Assembly: GCA_913061235.1 (NCBI GenBank)
Contig: CAJXTB010000013.1
Coordinates: forward strand, 1 to 64,000
Length of the DNA stretch: 64,000 bases
Reading direction: 5' to 3'
Origin: an uncultured Pseudomonadota bacterium
GTDB taxonomy: Bacteria; Myxococcota_A; UBA796; GCA-2862545
In this document: positions 8,255 through 16,824 of the stretch, in pieces
Layout of the letters: each line of letters opens with the position of its first letter
Position numbering within the stretch: position 1 is the stretch's first letter
Notes under the pieces: model-generated
Database searches by the model: none
What the model was told of the DNA's origin: nothing
Seen by the model: only the letters and a program-made list of their open reading frames with translations
Program-made: the position numbers and the translations under genes

Positions 8255-9694
8255 ATGCTGAGATTCACCGTCTTGGGAGCGCTGTTGACCAGCGTTGCCG
8301 TTGCAGACGAGCCCGAAATCCCCTGGGCGTTGGCCGAGGTCGAAGCCGATGGGCTTCGCGCAATCGAGACCCCCGTTCACTGGCCCACGCAGTCCCTGGT
8401 CATCTCGGGTGGAACGGTCCTGACCGCAGCCGGAGACGTATTCACGCCTGGGTACGTTGTCGTAAGGGGCGGACACATCACCGCTGTTGGCGAGGGAGAG
8501 GCCCCTGAGGTCGAAGACGCTGAGCAGATCGACGCCACCGGTCGCTACATCACGCCGGGTCTCATCGACACGCACAGTCACCTTGGCGTCTACCCGTCTC
8601 CCTGGGCCCGCGCGCACAGCGACGGCAATGAAGCCACCAGTCCCACCACTCCGGGTGTTTGGGCCGAGCACAGCTTTTGGCCGCAAGACCCTGGGCTACA
8701 GCGCGCTGCGGAAGGCGGAATCACGTCCCTTCAGGCGTTGCCCGGTAGCGCCAACTTGGTGGGCGGTCGCGGTGTTGTCCTGCACATGACGCCTGCTCGC
8801 GGCGGACGGGCCATGCGATTCCCGGGCGCTCCCGAGACGCTGAAGATGGCGTGCGGCGAGAACCCCAAGCGGGTGTATGAGAACAGCGGTCCCTCTACGC
8901 GTATGGGCAATGTTCGTGGCCAGCGCCGTGTCTTCTTAGATGCGGCGGAAGGCATGGAAGAGTGGCAAGAGTACTCCGAGTCCTTGGCCGCATTCCGCGA
9001 GTTTGAAGAGCTGTCCGACAAGGACAAGGCGAAGGCACGCCGGCGTGGAGAAGCGCCGGAGGAGCCGGACATGCCCGGTCGTGACCTCGACCAAGAGACC
9101 TTGATTGGCCTGCTTCACGGCGACATCTACGCGCAGATTCACTGCTACCGCGCAGACGACATGCTCTCCATGATGCAGATGTCTGACGAGTTCGGCTTCA
9201 AGATTCGCTCCTTCCACCACGCCATCGAAGCGTATAAGATTCGCGATTTGCTCGTGGAACACGACATCTCAGCGAGTACCTGGGCCGACTGGTGGGGCTT
9301 CAAGCTCGAAGCCTACGACGCTGTCCAGGCCAACGCCGCCATGCTTCACGACGCCGGTGGGCGCGCCATCATCCACTCGGACTCCGAGATTGGTATCCAG
9401 CGCCTCAACCAAGAAGCTGCCAAGGCCATGCGGGCCGGTATCGCGGCTGGCATTGAGCTCTCCACGGACGACGTTCTGCGCTGGGTCACCGCCAATCCCG
9501 CTTGGGCGATTGGCATTGACGACCAAGTCGGAACCTTGGAGGTCGGCAAGCGTGCGGACCTTGTCATCTGGGACGCACACCCGCTGTCAGTGTACGCCCA
9601 TGCAGACAATGTTTTTGTGGATGGCCACCTGATCATTGACCGCGAACAACCACAGACGTGGTCAGACTTTGAGATTGGCCAGGGGGTGCACTGA
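8255..9694 (+). CDS. Secreted amidohydrolase (imidazolonepropionase-like)
   Basis: 479 residues from the ATG at 8255 (AGGAGA seven bases upstream) with a signal peptide cut near VAVADEP. Amidohydrolase landmarks: an N-terminal beta-sandwich strand set (GGTVLTAAGDVF), the metal-binding HxH in LIDTHSHLG, later candidate metal ligands in YAQIHCYRADD and SFHHAIEAYK, and the catalytic Asp region in IIHSDSEIG, then the C-terminal GTLEVGKRADLVIWD. These enzymes hydrolyse amides, often cyclic or dipeptide substrates, with one or two zinc ions; here in the periplasm. It overlaps the next gene (TGATG), a shorter paralogue. The start of the divergent lipoprotein lies 109 bases away. Confidence 0.9.
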   Translation: MLRFTVLGALLTSVAVADEPEIPWALAEVEADGLRAIETPVHWPTQSLVISGGTVLTAAGDVFTPGYVVVRGGHITAVGEGEAPEVEDAEQIDATGRYITPGLIDTHSHLGVYPSPWARAHSDGNEATSPTTPGVWAEHSFWPQDPGLQRAAEGGITSLQALPGSANLVGGRGVVLHMTPARGGRAMRFPGAPETLKMACGENPKRVYENSGPSTRMGNVRGQRRVFLDAAEGMEEWQEYSESLAAFREFEELSDKDKAKARRRGEAPEEPDMPGRDLDQETLIGLLHGDIYAQIHCYRADDMLSMMQMSDEFGFKIRSFHHAIEAYKIRDLLVEHDISASTWADWWGFKLEAYDAVQANAAMLHDAGGRAIIHSDSEIGIQRLNQEAAKAMRAGIAAGIELSTDDVLRWVTANPAWAIGIDDQVGTLEVGKRADLVIWDAHPLSVYAHADNVFVDGHLIIDREQPQTWSDFEIGQGVH

Positions 9695-10929
9695 TGTTGG
9701 TTCTACTCGCAGCATTGGCGGCAGCAGGCCCATGCTTTTTCGTCAGTGGAGACATTCGAACCGCGGACGGTCCGGTCGACTCGGTGAGCTTTGACTCCGA
9801 GACTGGCCTCATTCTCTCGAGCAGCCAAGCGGGGGACTGCACCGCGATTGTGCCGCCGACCTCAGAGCAGGCCCGTGTCATCACGGCAGGATTCGTTGCG
9901 GTCGGTACCCGAACCGGACTGACGGAAGTCGGTGCGGTAAGTGCGACGAACCAGACGGATGCCGGCGGTGACAACCCCTTCCGTGCGTCCTTGGTGGTGA
10001 CCGAGTCGTACAATCCAATGGCCAGCCATATTGCTGTCACCCGCATGGCGGGAGTGACCGACGCTGTCGTTGTACCCAGCGGTGGCCTCATCTCTGGTCA
10101 AGGCGGATGGGTCCGACTGACGGGAGACACCCAGTCTGACGCCGTTGTGGACGCCAGTGTGGTGATGGCTGGCGGCCGTGATGGCCACATGTCACGCACG
10201 CTGCGCGTGTGGCGCCAGCTGTTTGACGACGCCGACTACCTCAAGAAGAATCGCGGCGTTGTGGACCGCGGCACCGCTCGTCCACTCTCCGCTCACCCCG
10301 AAGACCTTCGCGCGCTGTGGCCCGTCATGAGTGGCGAGCTGCCCCTGATGGTCGGTGTAGACCGTGCCTCCGACATCGAGTCGTTGCTGACGTTCATTGC
10401 CGGCACCGAGCTGTCCGTTGTCATTGATGGCGGTGCCGAGGCATGGCGCCATGCTGATGCGCTAGCCGCCGCAGACGTTGCCGTGCTCTTGGACCCAACC
10501 GTGTTTGGCCCAGGCGGCTTTGACCAGCTTCAGGGCCGTCCTGACAATGCCAAGCTGTTGGCCGACGCAGGCGTCAGAATCATGCTCGGACACACGGGTA
10601 CGCACAACGCACGACTGGTCGCGCATCAGGCCGGTATTGCCGTTGGACAGGGCCTCTCAGCACAGCAGGCGCTCACCGCCGTGACCACCACACCCCGCGA
10701 GGTGTTCGGTATCGGCGGCGGTGCGTTGACCGCTGGAACACCCGCTACTTTCGTTATCTGGGAGAGCGTGACCTCTGAGATTGCGACCGACCCCTTCGAG
10801 CCCACAACCCGCGCTGTGGCTGTGTACATCGACGGCGTGGCGCAAGACATGAGCTCACGCCAGACAGACCTAGGCGAGCGCTACCGGGGCCTTCCTGGCT
10901 CCCCCCTTGTTCCTTTGACCCCACAGTAG
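9694..10929 (+). CDS. Amidohydrolase paralogue, apparently without metal ligands
   Basis: 411 residues with a short signal peptide (LLAALAAAGPC). It keeps the family frame: the TAGFVAVGTRTG segment where the HxH strand should be, MLGHTGTHNARLVAHQAG, an LSAQQALTAVTTTPREVFG helix and the C-terminal LTAGTPATFVIWE strand. At the position of the HxH motif there is VAVGTR; the later His positions read MVGVDRASD and VVIDGGAEA, so the usual metal site looks lost. This suggests a non-catalytic partner of the gene just upstream, with which it overlaps by one base. A divergent enzyme with other ligands is the alternative. Confidence 0.85.
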   Translation: MLVLLAALAAAGPCFFVSGDIRTADGPVDSVSFDSETGLILSSSQAGDCTAIVPPTSEQARVITAGFVAVGTRTGLTEVGAVSATNQTDAGGDNPFRASLVVTESYNPMASHIAVTRMAGVTDAVVVPSGGLISGQGGWVRLTGDTQSDAVVDASVVMAGGRDGHMSRTLRVWRQLFDDADYLKKNRGVVDRGTARPLSAHPEDLRALWPVMSGELPLMVGVDRASDIESLLTFIAGTELSVVIDGGAEAWRHADALAAADVAVLLDPTVFGPGGFDQLQGRPDNAKLLADAGVRIMLGHTGTHNARLVAHQAGIAVGQGLSAQQALTAVTTTPREVFGIGGGALTAGTPATFVIWESVTSEIATDPFEPTTRAVAVYIDGVAQDMSSRQTDLGERYRGLPGSPLVPLTPQ

Positions 10930-10937
10930 AGGCGACC

Positions 10938-11120
10938 ATGGACAGCATTAAAGACCGTAGAAAGGCGCTCGGATGGGCCCGCGCCGACCTGGCCAAGGCC
11001 GCAGACGTGGACAAGCGCACGCTTCAGCTCATCGAGCTGGAGCAGTCGCTGGATGACGAGTCTATGGAGCGCTGTCGCAAGGCGTTGGACCTGGCCGAGA
11101 GTCAGATTGGCGAGGCGTAA
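10938..11120 (+). CDS. Small XRE-like helix-turn-helix protein
   Basis: 60 residues, eight bases after the amidohydrolase stop with AGAGGCGACC before the ATG, so probably in the same transcript. The chain reads as one compact helical domain: IKDRRKALGWARADLAKAAD then VDKRTLQLIE, the pattern of a Cro/C1-type HTH in which the second helix LAKAADV and recognition helix KRTLQLIEL would bind DNA. It lacks any effector domain. Targets unknown. Smaller than most XRE regulators, but codon use and ribosome binding site look genuine. Confidence 0.7.
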   Translation: MDSIKDRRKALGWARADLAKAADVDKRTLQLIELEQSLDDESMERCRKALDLAESQIGEA

Positions 11121-11174
11121 GCCCTCGGCATGCAGCTGCGCCGTCTCGACTACGAATTTGTTCTGGTCATTGCC

Positions 11175-11573
11175 CTAATACGGCGAAGGACCGAACCGAT
11201 TGTCGCGGCGTTCGCCCTTGAGAAAGCCACACTGTAGGAGCGCCCAAAGCGGACCGAGCAGTGGCAGGAACAAGATGAGCTGCCACCAGCCGGACTTGCC
11301 GCGGTCGTGCCAGCGCTTTGTGGAGATGGCCAAGGTGGGCCAGATCACCAAGAGGTTTATGGCCAGCGGCAGCCACTGAACCGCGTCATTACTGCCGGTG
11401 AGCATGGGAATGGCGATGAAGCCAGCAATCGCGAGGGCGACTGCGCCGACAACCAGCCCGAAGAGCGAAATCCAGTAGATGCCGCGGGTAATGCGCCCGT
11501 TGAAGGACAGGAAGATTTGGGAGGCGGTCAGGCCTTCGCTGTCACCGATGCCGCTGCGCCAGTCGTCTTCCAT
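11175..11573 (-). CDS. DUF805 family inner-membrane protein
   Basis: 132 residues from the ATG at 11573 (GAGG six bases upstream); a longer frame reaches 11711 but overlaps the divergent gene. Family features: FNGRITRGIYWISLF near residue 30 (the FxGRxxRxxYW signature), two or three hydrophobic helices, and TKRWHDRGKSGWW (the RLHDxGxSGWW signature) near residue 95, ending with GERRDNRFGPSPY (GxxGxNxFGPxP). The family is common in bacteria, sits in the inner membrane and has no established function. Convergent with the HTH gene. Confidence 0.92.
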   Translation of the reverse strand: MEDDWRSGIGDSEGLTASQIFLSFNGRITRGIYWISLFGLVVGAVALAIAGFIAIPMLTGSNDAVQWLPLAINLLVIWPTLAISTKRWHDRGKSGWWQLILFLPLLGPLWALLQCGFLKGERRDNRFGPSPY

Positions 11574-11734
11574 GTTGCCCTCTTTGGTCCGCATTCGTGT
11601 TGGAGGTGCAGCCGTGGCGCTGCGTATCCCAACTGGGCGCCTCTTTCGTACTTTTCCGGCGCTGCGGTAGTCTGTGCTGCGTAGACGCTCTCCGAGACGC
11701 GATTTCGCCAACTAGTTTACGTTCCGAGGGCTCT

Positions 11735-12895
11735 TTGTTCCGACCTGCCACCGTTCGCGAGCCCAACGTCCATCGGTACATGCCCGTTCTGGATGGCGTG
11801 CGGGGTGTCGCCGTACTTCTCGTTGTCCTTCACCACATCTACCTACGGGCACCCATCAGCCATCCGGTCGACCGCGTGTTTGCGTGGCTGGGACACGCGT
11901 CGTGGACGGGCGTTGACCTGTTCTTCGTGCTCTCTGGATTCCTCATCACCGGCATCCTGCTGGATGCCCGCGACTCGCCGACGTACTTCCGGGCCTTCTA
12001 CTGGCGCCGTCTGGTTCGCATCTTTCCGCTGTACTACGCCTTTCTTGCGGTTGTGTTCATTGCTGTCCCGCTGATTCTCGGTCAACCGGCGTTCGGCGTT
12101 CCGGCGGCGGACCAGTGGTGGTTCTGGCTGTACCTGTCGAACTTCTACATGACAGATGCGTGGGTCGCGCCTGGACTCGACCACTTGTGGACGCTCGCTA
12201 TCGAAGAGCAGTTCTACATGGTGTGGCCGGCGGTGGTGTACGCGCTCGGCCGGGACCGCCTGCGCACTCTTTGCCTGGTTCTACTTCCGTCCGTCTTTGT
12301 GCTTCGCGTTGTGTTGTCGCTGACCGGAACCGGTGGCCAGGAAATCTATGTCAGCACGTGGACGCGGTTCGACACGCTCGCTGCTGGGGCGCTCTTGGCT
12401 TGTCTCGCCCGCGATGGGGGACTGCTTCGATTGCGTCCGGTGGCTTGGATGGGCGTAGCGGTGTCGACGGCCGCCATCTTGTGGTGGGGAGGCACCTTTG
12501 AGGCGTTCGGAGTTCCGTTTCAGCCGCCTGCTCTTGTGGGCGGGCTCTACACTCCGATCTATGCGCTATTCGCCGGTCTTCTGGTCCTCATACTGACGCA
12601 GGAGGGTGGTTGGACAGACGTGTTTCGAGGACGTGTTCTGCCCACCTTTGGGAAGTACAGCTACGCGGTCTACGTCCTTCACTTTCCCGTGGACACGGGC
12701 CTGCGTGCCCTGGGGCTACATCCCAGCTCTTGGTACGCTCCAGAGCAGCTTCAGTTGTTCGGTTTCGGACTGTACTTCGTGTTGGTCTCGGGCCTGTCTC
12801 TTGTGGCGGCCATGTTGAGCTGGCACCTCCTGGAGAAGCACTTCCTGAAGCTCAAGGGCCGCGTGCCGTATGTGAAGGCGGGTGCGGCACAGTGA
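11735..12895 (+). CDS. Acyltransferase 3 family membrane protein (OafA-like)
   Basis: About 386 residues. Members normally begin R-Y-x-P-x-L-D-G-x-R-G, here RYMPVLDGVRGVAVLLVVLHH; because residues before Met (11780) belong to the motif, I place the start at the in-frame TTG at 11735 with GAGGG just upstream. ATG 11780 is the alternative. The conserved His in VVLHH, FFVLSGFLITG, YWRRLVRIFPLYY and the EEQFYMVWP block are all present, with about ten membrane helices. The family moves acetyl or other acyl groups onto sugars of surface polysaccharides or onto peptidoglycan and lipids. It stands alone here; the acceptor is unknown. Confidence 0.9.
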   Translation: MFRPATVREPNVHRYMPVLDGVRGVAVLLVVLHHIYLRAPISHPVDRVFAWLGHASWTGVDLFFVLSGFLITGILLDARDSPTYFRAFYWRRLVRIFPLYYAFLAVVFIAVPLILGQPAFGVPAADQWWFWLYLSNFYMTDAWVAPGLDHLWTLAIEEQFYMVWPAVVYALGRDRLRTLCLVLLPSVFVLRVVLSLTGTGGQEIYVSTWTRFDTLAAGALLACLARDGGLLRLRPVAWMGVAVSTAAILWWGGTFEAFGVPFQPPALVGGLYTPIYALFAGLLVLILTQEGGWTDVFRGRVLPTFGKYSYAVYVLHFPVDTGLRALGLHPSSWYAPEQLQLFGFGLYFVLVSGLSLVAAMLSWHLLEKHFLKLKGRVPYVKAGAAQ

Positions 12896-13018
12896 ACGCA
12901 CCTGCCACGGTGGGTGTCTACGAAACGTCGAATGTCGAATGCAGCGAGATAGACCGCGATGCATCTTGGTCCCACGCGTTCGTCGCTGCGACCTGAACCT
13001 GCCCCCGGAGAGCAGCCC

Positions 13019-14158
13019 ATGCAAGACCTCAACACTCTGCGCGCATCGCTCGACGCCGTAGACAGGCGCATCCTGACGGCCATCGCTGAACGCCTTCAGC
13101 TGGTTGGCCAGGTCTCCTTGGCCAAGCAAGCGGTCTCTGCCCAGCCACGCGACGTGGTGCGGGAAGAGGCGCTGCTGAAGCGCTTGGAACACGTGGCCGA
13201 CGAGCTCGGTGTGCATGCAGGACTCGTTCGTGATGTCTACCGCCTGCTTCTCGACCACTCGGTCCGCATGCAGGTCGAGTACCAGGTAGACGCCGACAAT
13301 CCGGGGCGTAGCAATCGACATTTGCGCGTGGGCTACCAGGGCACTGCCGGCTGCTACAGCTCCATCGCGTGTGCCGAGTATGTGGCCCCACGCGACGTAA
13401 CCCCTGTGTATACGGGGTTTGAAGGCTTTGCTCCAATGCTGCAAGCCGTGCAGTCGGGTGCGTTGGACGTGGCTCTGCTGCCGATTGAGAACACGACCGC
13501 CGGCACCATCACCGAGTCCTACGACCTGCTGGCCAAGCACGACCTAGCCCTTACGGGCGAGCACTACTTGTTGGTTCGCCACTGCCTGATTGCCTTGCGT
13601 CCGGTTCCAGTGGCCAACATTCGACGGGTACGCAGCCACTATATGGCCTTGGCCCAATGCAATGTGTTCCTCGACTCCCTGACGGACTGCTTGGTCGAGC
13701 GCTACCCAGACACCGCCATGGCCTGTGACGCCTTGCTCCACGAGCAGGACTTGTCCCAAGCCGCGATTGCCAGCGAAGCGGCGGCGACCGAACGTGGACT
13801 GGCCATCCTCGCCCACGACATTGGGGACCGTGCAGACAACACCACGCGCTTTGTCGCCGTGTCTCGAAAGCCCATTGTGTGCGACCCAAGGTTGCCGCGA
13901 AAGACCAGCGTAATCCTAACTCTTCGCCACGAGCAGGGCGCTCTTCATGGGTGCTTGGACGCGCTGATGAAGCGCGGACTCAATCTGACCAAGCTCGAGA
14001 GTCGTCCGTCGCCGCAGGGGGCGTGGCTGTACAACTTCTACCTAGATTTCTCGGGTAGCGAAGGTGTGGACGAGGCGATTGCAGATCTGCGTGCGCTGTC
14101 CCCGGAGCTTCAACTACTCGGGACGTACCCAATGGGTGAGCGTCCGACGGACCGGTAG
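13019..14158 (+). CDS. pheA: Bifunctional chorismate mutase / prephenate dehydratase (P-protein)
   Basis: 379 residues from the ATG at 13019 (GGAG upstream). Residues 1-90 form an AroQ-type chorismate mutase (LRASLDAVDRRILTAIAERL, then AKQ). Residues about 100-280 are the dehydratase, with GYQGTAGCYS, LLPIENTTAGTITES and the catalytic TRF in NTTRFVAVSRKP. Residues about 290-379 are an ACT domain with TKLESRPSPQG, the phenylalanine-binding ESRP motif, implying feedback inhibition. It converts chorismate through prephenate to phenylpyruvate in the cytoplasm. All catalytic signatures look intact and the length is normal for the family. No other aromatic pathway gene is close by. Confidence 0.95.
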   Translation: MQDLNTLRASLDAVDRRILTAIAERLQLVGQVSLAKQAVSAQPRDVVREEALLKRLEHVADELGVHAGLVRDVYRLLLDHSVRMQVEYQVDADNPGRSNRHLRVGYQGTAGCYSSIACAEYVAPRDVTPVYTGFEGFAPMLQAVQSGALDVALLPIENTTAGTITESYDLLAKHDLALTGEHYLLVRHCLIALRPVPVANIRRVRSHYMALAQCNVFLDSLTDCLVERYPDTAMACDALLHEQDLSQAAIASEAAATERGLAILAHDIGDRADNTTRFVAVSRKPIVCDPRLPRKTSVILTLRHEQGALHGCLDALMKRGLNLTKLESRPSPQGAWLYNFYLDFSGSEGVDEAIADLRALSPELQLLGTYPMGERPTDR

Positions 14159-14380
14159 GGACAGGCTCACGGTCAACCGAGACCAGGGTCGGGATGTCGA
14201 GGTGGCGCATACTGTGTCGATACGGCGGTCTCGCCAATCTGCATCCGGATGACACATTGGCTGGTTTTGCGGGGCCGGATTGCCTGGCGTGACAGTCTGA
14301 CGTTTTGAGCAGTCGAAGTTCGGGCTAACCTTCACAATACTATCGGCATGGCCGTTGCACTTCGTGTCTATGGAGGTTGC

Positions 14381-15412
14381 ATGGACTGTGAAACGGCCCT
14401 TATTGGTGCGGCACTCGGGTCCGCTGTCGGAGACTCTCTGGGATTGCCGAGGGAGGGACTGTCCCCGAGCAAGGCGCGTCATCTGTACGGTGAGCGAATC
14501 GAGCACCGGTTCTTTTTCGGGAGAGGCGTTGTCAGCGACGACACTGAGCACACCATGCTTGTGCTTCAATCGCTCGCCCTGCATGGAACACAGGTCGACG
14601 ACTTTGGCCGGGACCTCGCGCGCAGGCTGCGGTGGTGGTTGGTGGGACTACCACCTGGAATCGGTTTTGGCACGCTAAGAGCGCTCACCAAGTCATGGCT
14701 TGGGTTCGGGCCACAATCGAGCGGCGTCCGGTCGGCAGGAAATGGCCCTGCCATGCGAAGTGCGGTGATTGGCGTGTTCTCAGCAGCGAAGGGTATTGAG
14801 CCCGATGCACTGGTTGAAGCGTCAACGTTGATTACTCATCGTGATCAGCGTGCTCTGGAGGGAGCCCTTGCCGTTGCCAAGTGTGCGCGCCTAGCGGTTG
14901 CTGCTGAGACGGTGTTGCCCGCTGACGGAATCGCTGTGTTGGTAGACACCTGTCGGCATGAGGCTTGGGCCCCGATGCTTGAACTCATGGCTGAGATGCT
15001 TTCTCACAGTGCGAGTACGAGCGACTTCGCGTGCCGTGTGGGGCTAACAAACGGTGTCAGTGGCTACATTGTCCACTCGGTCCCTGTTGCGGTGTACGCA
15101 TGGCTGCGGCATCCGGAAGACGCCGAGCGGGCCATCAGTGAAGTCATCTCGGCTGGGGGAGACTCGGACTCCACGGCTGCAGTGACAGGAGCTCTCGTTG
15201 GGTGCCGTGTGGGGGAAGATGGACTTCCGTTGCGCTGGCGGAGCGGAATTGCGGACTGGCCCGTCAATGTGCCTTCGCTACGGTCGGCGGCGCAGGCGGC
15301 ACTTTCGGGAAGTCGGCCGCCGCGCACGTCACTGGCCCACATGCTGTTTCGCAACCTGGTAACGATGCCGATTGTCGTTGCCCACGCTGTTGGCCACTGG
15401 CGCTTTTGGTAG
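14381..15412 (+). CDS. ADP-ribosylglycohydrolase family protein
   Basis: 343 residues from the ATG at 14381, which has GGAGG four bases before it. Family motifs: GAALGSAVGDSLG at the N-terminus, VSDDTEHTMLVLQS (the first metal-binding TDDT/E position) and SAGGDSDSTAAVTGALVG near residue 265 (the GGDTDT-x-A metal site). These enzymes hydrolyse ADP-ribose from proteins or small molecules using two magnesium ions, as DraG or ARH do. No ADP-ribosyltransferase is adjacent, so the substrate is open. The 222 bases upstream show no clear promoter. Confidence 0.92.
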   Translation: MDCETALIGAALGSAVGDSLGLPREGLSPSKARHLYGERIEHRFFFGRGVVSDDTEHTMLVLQSLALHGTQVDDFGRDLARRLRWWLVGLPPGIGFGTLRALTKSWLGFGPQSSGVRSAGNGPAMRSAVIGVFSAAKGIEPDALVEASTLITHRDQRALEGALAVAKCARLAVAAETVLPADGIAVLVDTCRHEAWAPMLELMAEMLSHSASTSDFACRVGLTNGVSGYIVHSVPVAVYAWLRHPEDAERAISEVISAGGDSDSTAAVTGALVGCRVGEDGLPLRWRSGIADWPVNVPSLRSAAQAALSGSRPPRTSLAHMLFRNLVTMPIVVAHAVGHWRFW

Positions 15413-15433
15413 GCGAGACGGCGGCTCTCTGGC

Positions 15434-15883
15434 CTACGCCTCTTTCTCAATCCGAATCATGCGAATCCGGTTCTTGAGCGACCCCGAACCCTTGCCGAAG
15501 GTCCAGCCTTCGCCGTCCTCTGGCGTCTTCACTTCTGGGAAGCCGTCTTGGTCGTGCTTGAGGCTCTTGTCCGACGGTGACTGGCCGAAATCCAGGTCGT
15601 GCACATTTAGCAAGATGCGACGGGTCGTCGTCTTTAGGCCGACGCCCTTTACAACTCGAATGCAGCGGTAGGGATGCTCGGCCCAGTGCTCGTCGTCAGT
15701 GCTGGTGCACAGGTAGACGCGCAGGCCCCGGGTAGCGCCTAAGCGCATGGACTGGAAGGTGTGCTCAACGTCGCCTTGTTTGCCGCTCGGGAAGACGCGG
15801 ATGACGGTCTCGTCGCCTGCGAGGCCGAGGCCCGAATAGAAGATCAAGTCGCAGCGGCAGTTGTCGTCAATGGCCCACTTCAT
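15434..15883 (-). CDS. Hypothetical protein, 149 residues
   Basis: Not recognised. The ATG at 15883 has GGAG nine bases upstream. The protein is soluble and has no signal peptide; it alternates short beta-like stretches (CDLIFYSGLGLAG, TVIRVFP, LRVYLCTS, RILLNVHDLDFG) and ends in a Lys/Arg-rich tail. The Cys pair and acidic-Cys cluster near the N-terminus (DDNCRCDL) could bind a metal, but that is a guess. It is convergent with the ADP-ribosylglycohydrolase and 42 bases downstream of the radical SAM gene, possibly in one transcript. Confidence 0.7.
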   Translation of the reverse strand: MKWAIDDNCRCDLIFYSGLGLAGDETVIRVFPSGKQGDVEHTFQSMRLGATRGLRVYLCTSTDDEHWAEHPYRCIRVVKGVGLKTTTRRILLNVHDLDFGQSPSDKSLKHDQDGFPEVKTPEDGEGWTFGKGSGSLKNRIRMIRIEKEA

Positions 15884-15925
15884 GGCGTCTCCAGCTTAGT
15901 GGCGGCACTGTACACGCAAGCGGCT

Positions 15926-16795
15926 CTACAGACCGCGTAGTCGCTCGTCGCGTAAGGGAAGTTGACCCTTCAACGCCAGATCGATGGCAGCCACAATACC
16001 GTCACGGTCACGGGGCAAACGTCCCTGTAGGGGCAAGTAGTTGCTCGCGTGGTTCGTGCGGAACAGGGCGTCCGTGGGATTGGCTTCAGCCACGATGGTG
16101 CGCAGCTCACCGAGCATCTGCATGGGACCGGGCAAGACGAAGCGGCCGCGGTCGACGAGTTTTTGGTGGGGCGTACCGGGGATGACGGTCAGGGAGAGCG
16201 CGGCGAAGAACTCCGGATCCATTGCCGTGACCAGTCGTGCCGTCTCATGCGCGTGTTCCGTGGAGCGTTCAATGCCTCCAGCGCCGAGAAGGGCAATGAC
16301 CGATAGCTCCATGCCCGCGGCGTGTGCGGCGTGTGCGGCTTGAACGTGGCCGTCAAAGGTGTCGCCCTTGGCAATGCGCTTGAGCACGATGTCATCGCCA
16401 GACTCGGGGCCGATGTACAGCCGGGTGAGCCCGCCCTTGGCCAAGGTCTCCAGCTCGTCTGCCGACTTGCCGTTGACGTTGCGGGCCATGGCGTAGCAGC
16501 TGACGCGTTTGAGGTGAGGGAAGCGGCTGCAGCGGTCGAGAATCGCTTCCCAGTGGTCCATGGGCAGGACGAGGGCGTCACCGTCGGCCACAAACACCTT
16601 GCGAATGCGGTCTCCGGCGACGGCCAGAGCGGTGTCTAGGTCTTCGAGGGTCTGGTCCAAGTCGCGCACGCGAAACTGCTTGTCTCGGTACATATCGCAG
16701 TAGGTACAGGCATTATGCGAGCAGCCGATGGTTGCCTGGACGATGAATGCGTCGTGTTCAGACGGCGGCCGGTACATCTTGCCTTCGTAGCGCAT
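15926..16795 (-). CDS. Radical SAM protein
   Basis: 289 residues; ATG at 16795 (a GTG directly before it is possible). The 4Fe-4S cluster site is C-SHNA-C-TY-C in TIGCSHNACTYCDMY, a C-x4-C-x2-C spacing, one residue longer than the common C-x3-C-x2-C. Later YIGPESGDD carries the GxES motif of the radical SAM barrel and VIALLGAGG the GGE-like strand. A substrate-specific role is unknown; close relatives are annotated only as radical SAM proteins. GAGAGG lies before the start. Confidence 0.9.
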   Translation of the reverse strand: MRYEGKMYRPPSEHDAFIVQATIGCSHNACTYCDMYRDKQFRVRDLDQTLEDLDTALAVAGDRIRKVFVADGDALVLPMDHWEAILDRCSRFPHLKRVSCYAMARNVNGKSADELETLAKGGLTRLYIGPESGDDIVLKRIAKGDTFDGHVQAAHAAHAAGMELSVIALLGAGGIERSTEHAHETARLVTAMDPEFFAALSLTVIPGTPHQKLVDRGRFVLPGPMQMLGELRTIVAEANPTDALFRTNHASNYLPLQGRLPRDRDGIVAAIDLALKGQLPLRDERLRGL

Positions 16796-16824
16796 CACAG
16801 CCTCTCAACGTGGGGAGAGGGCAC

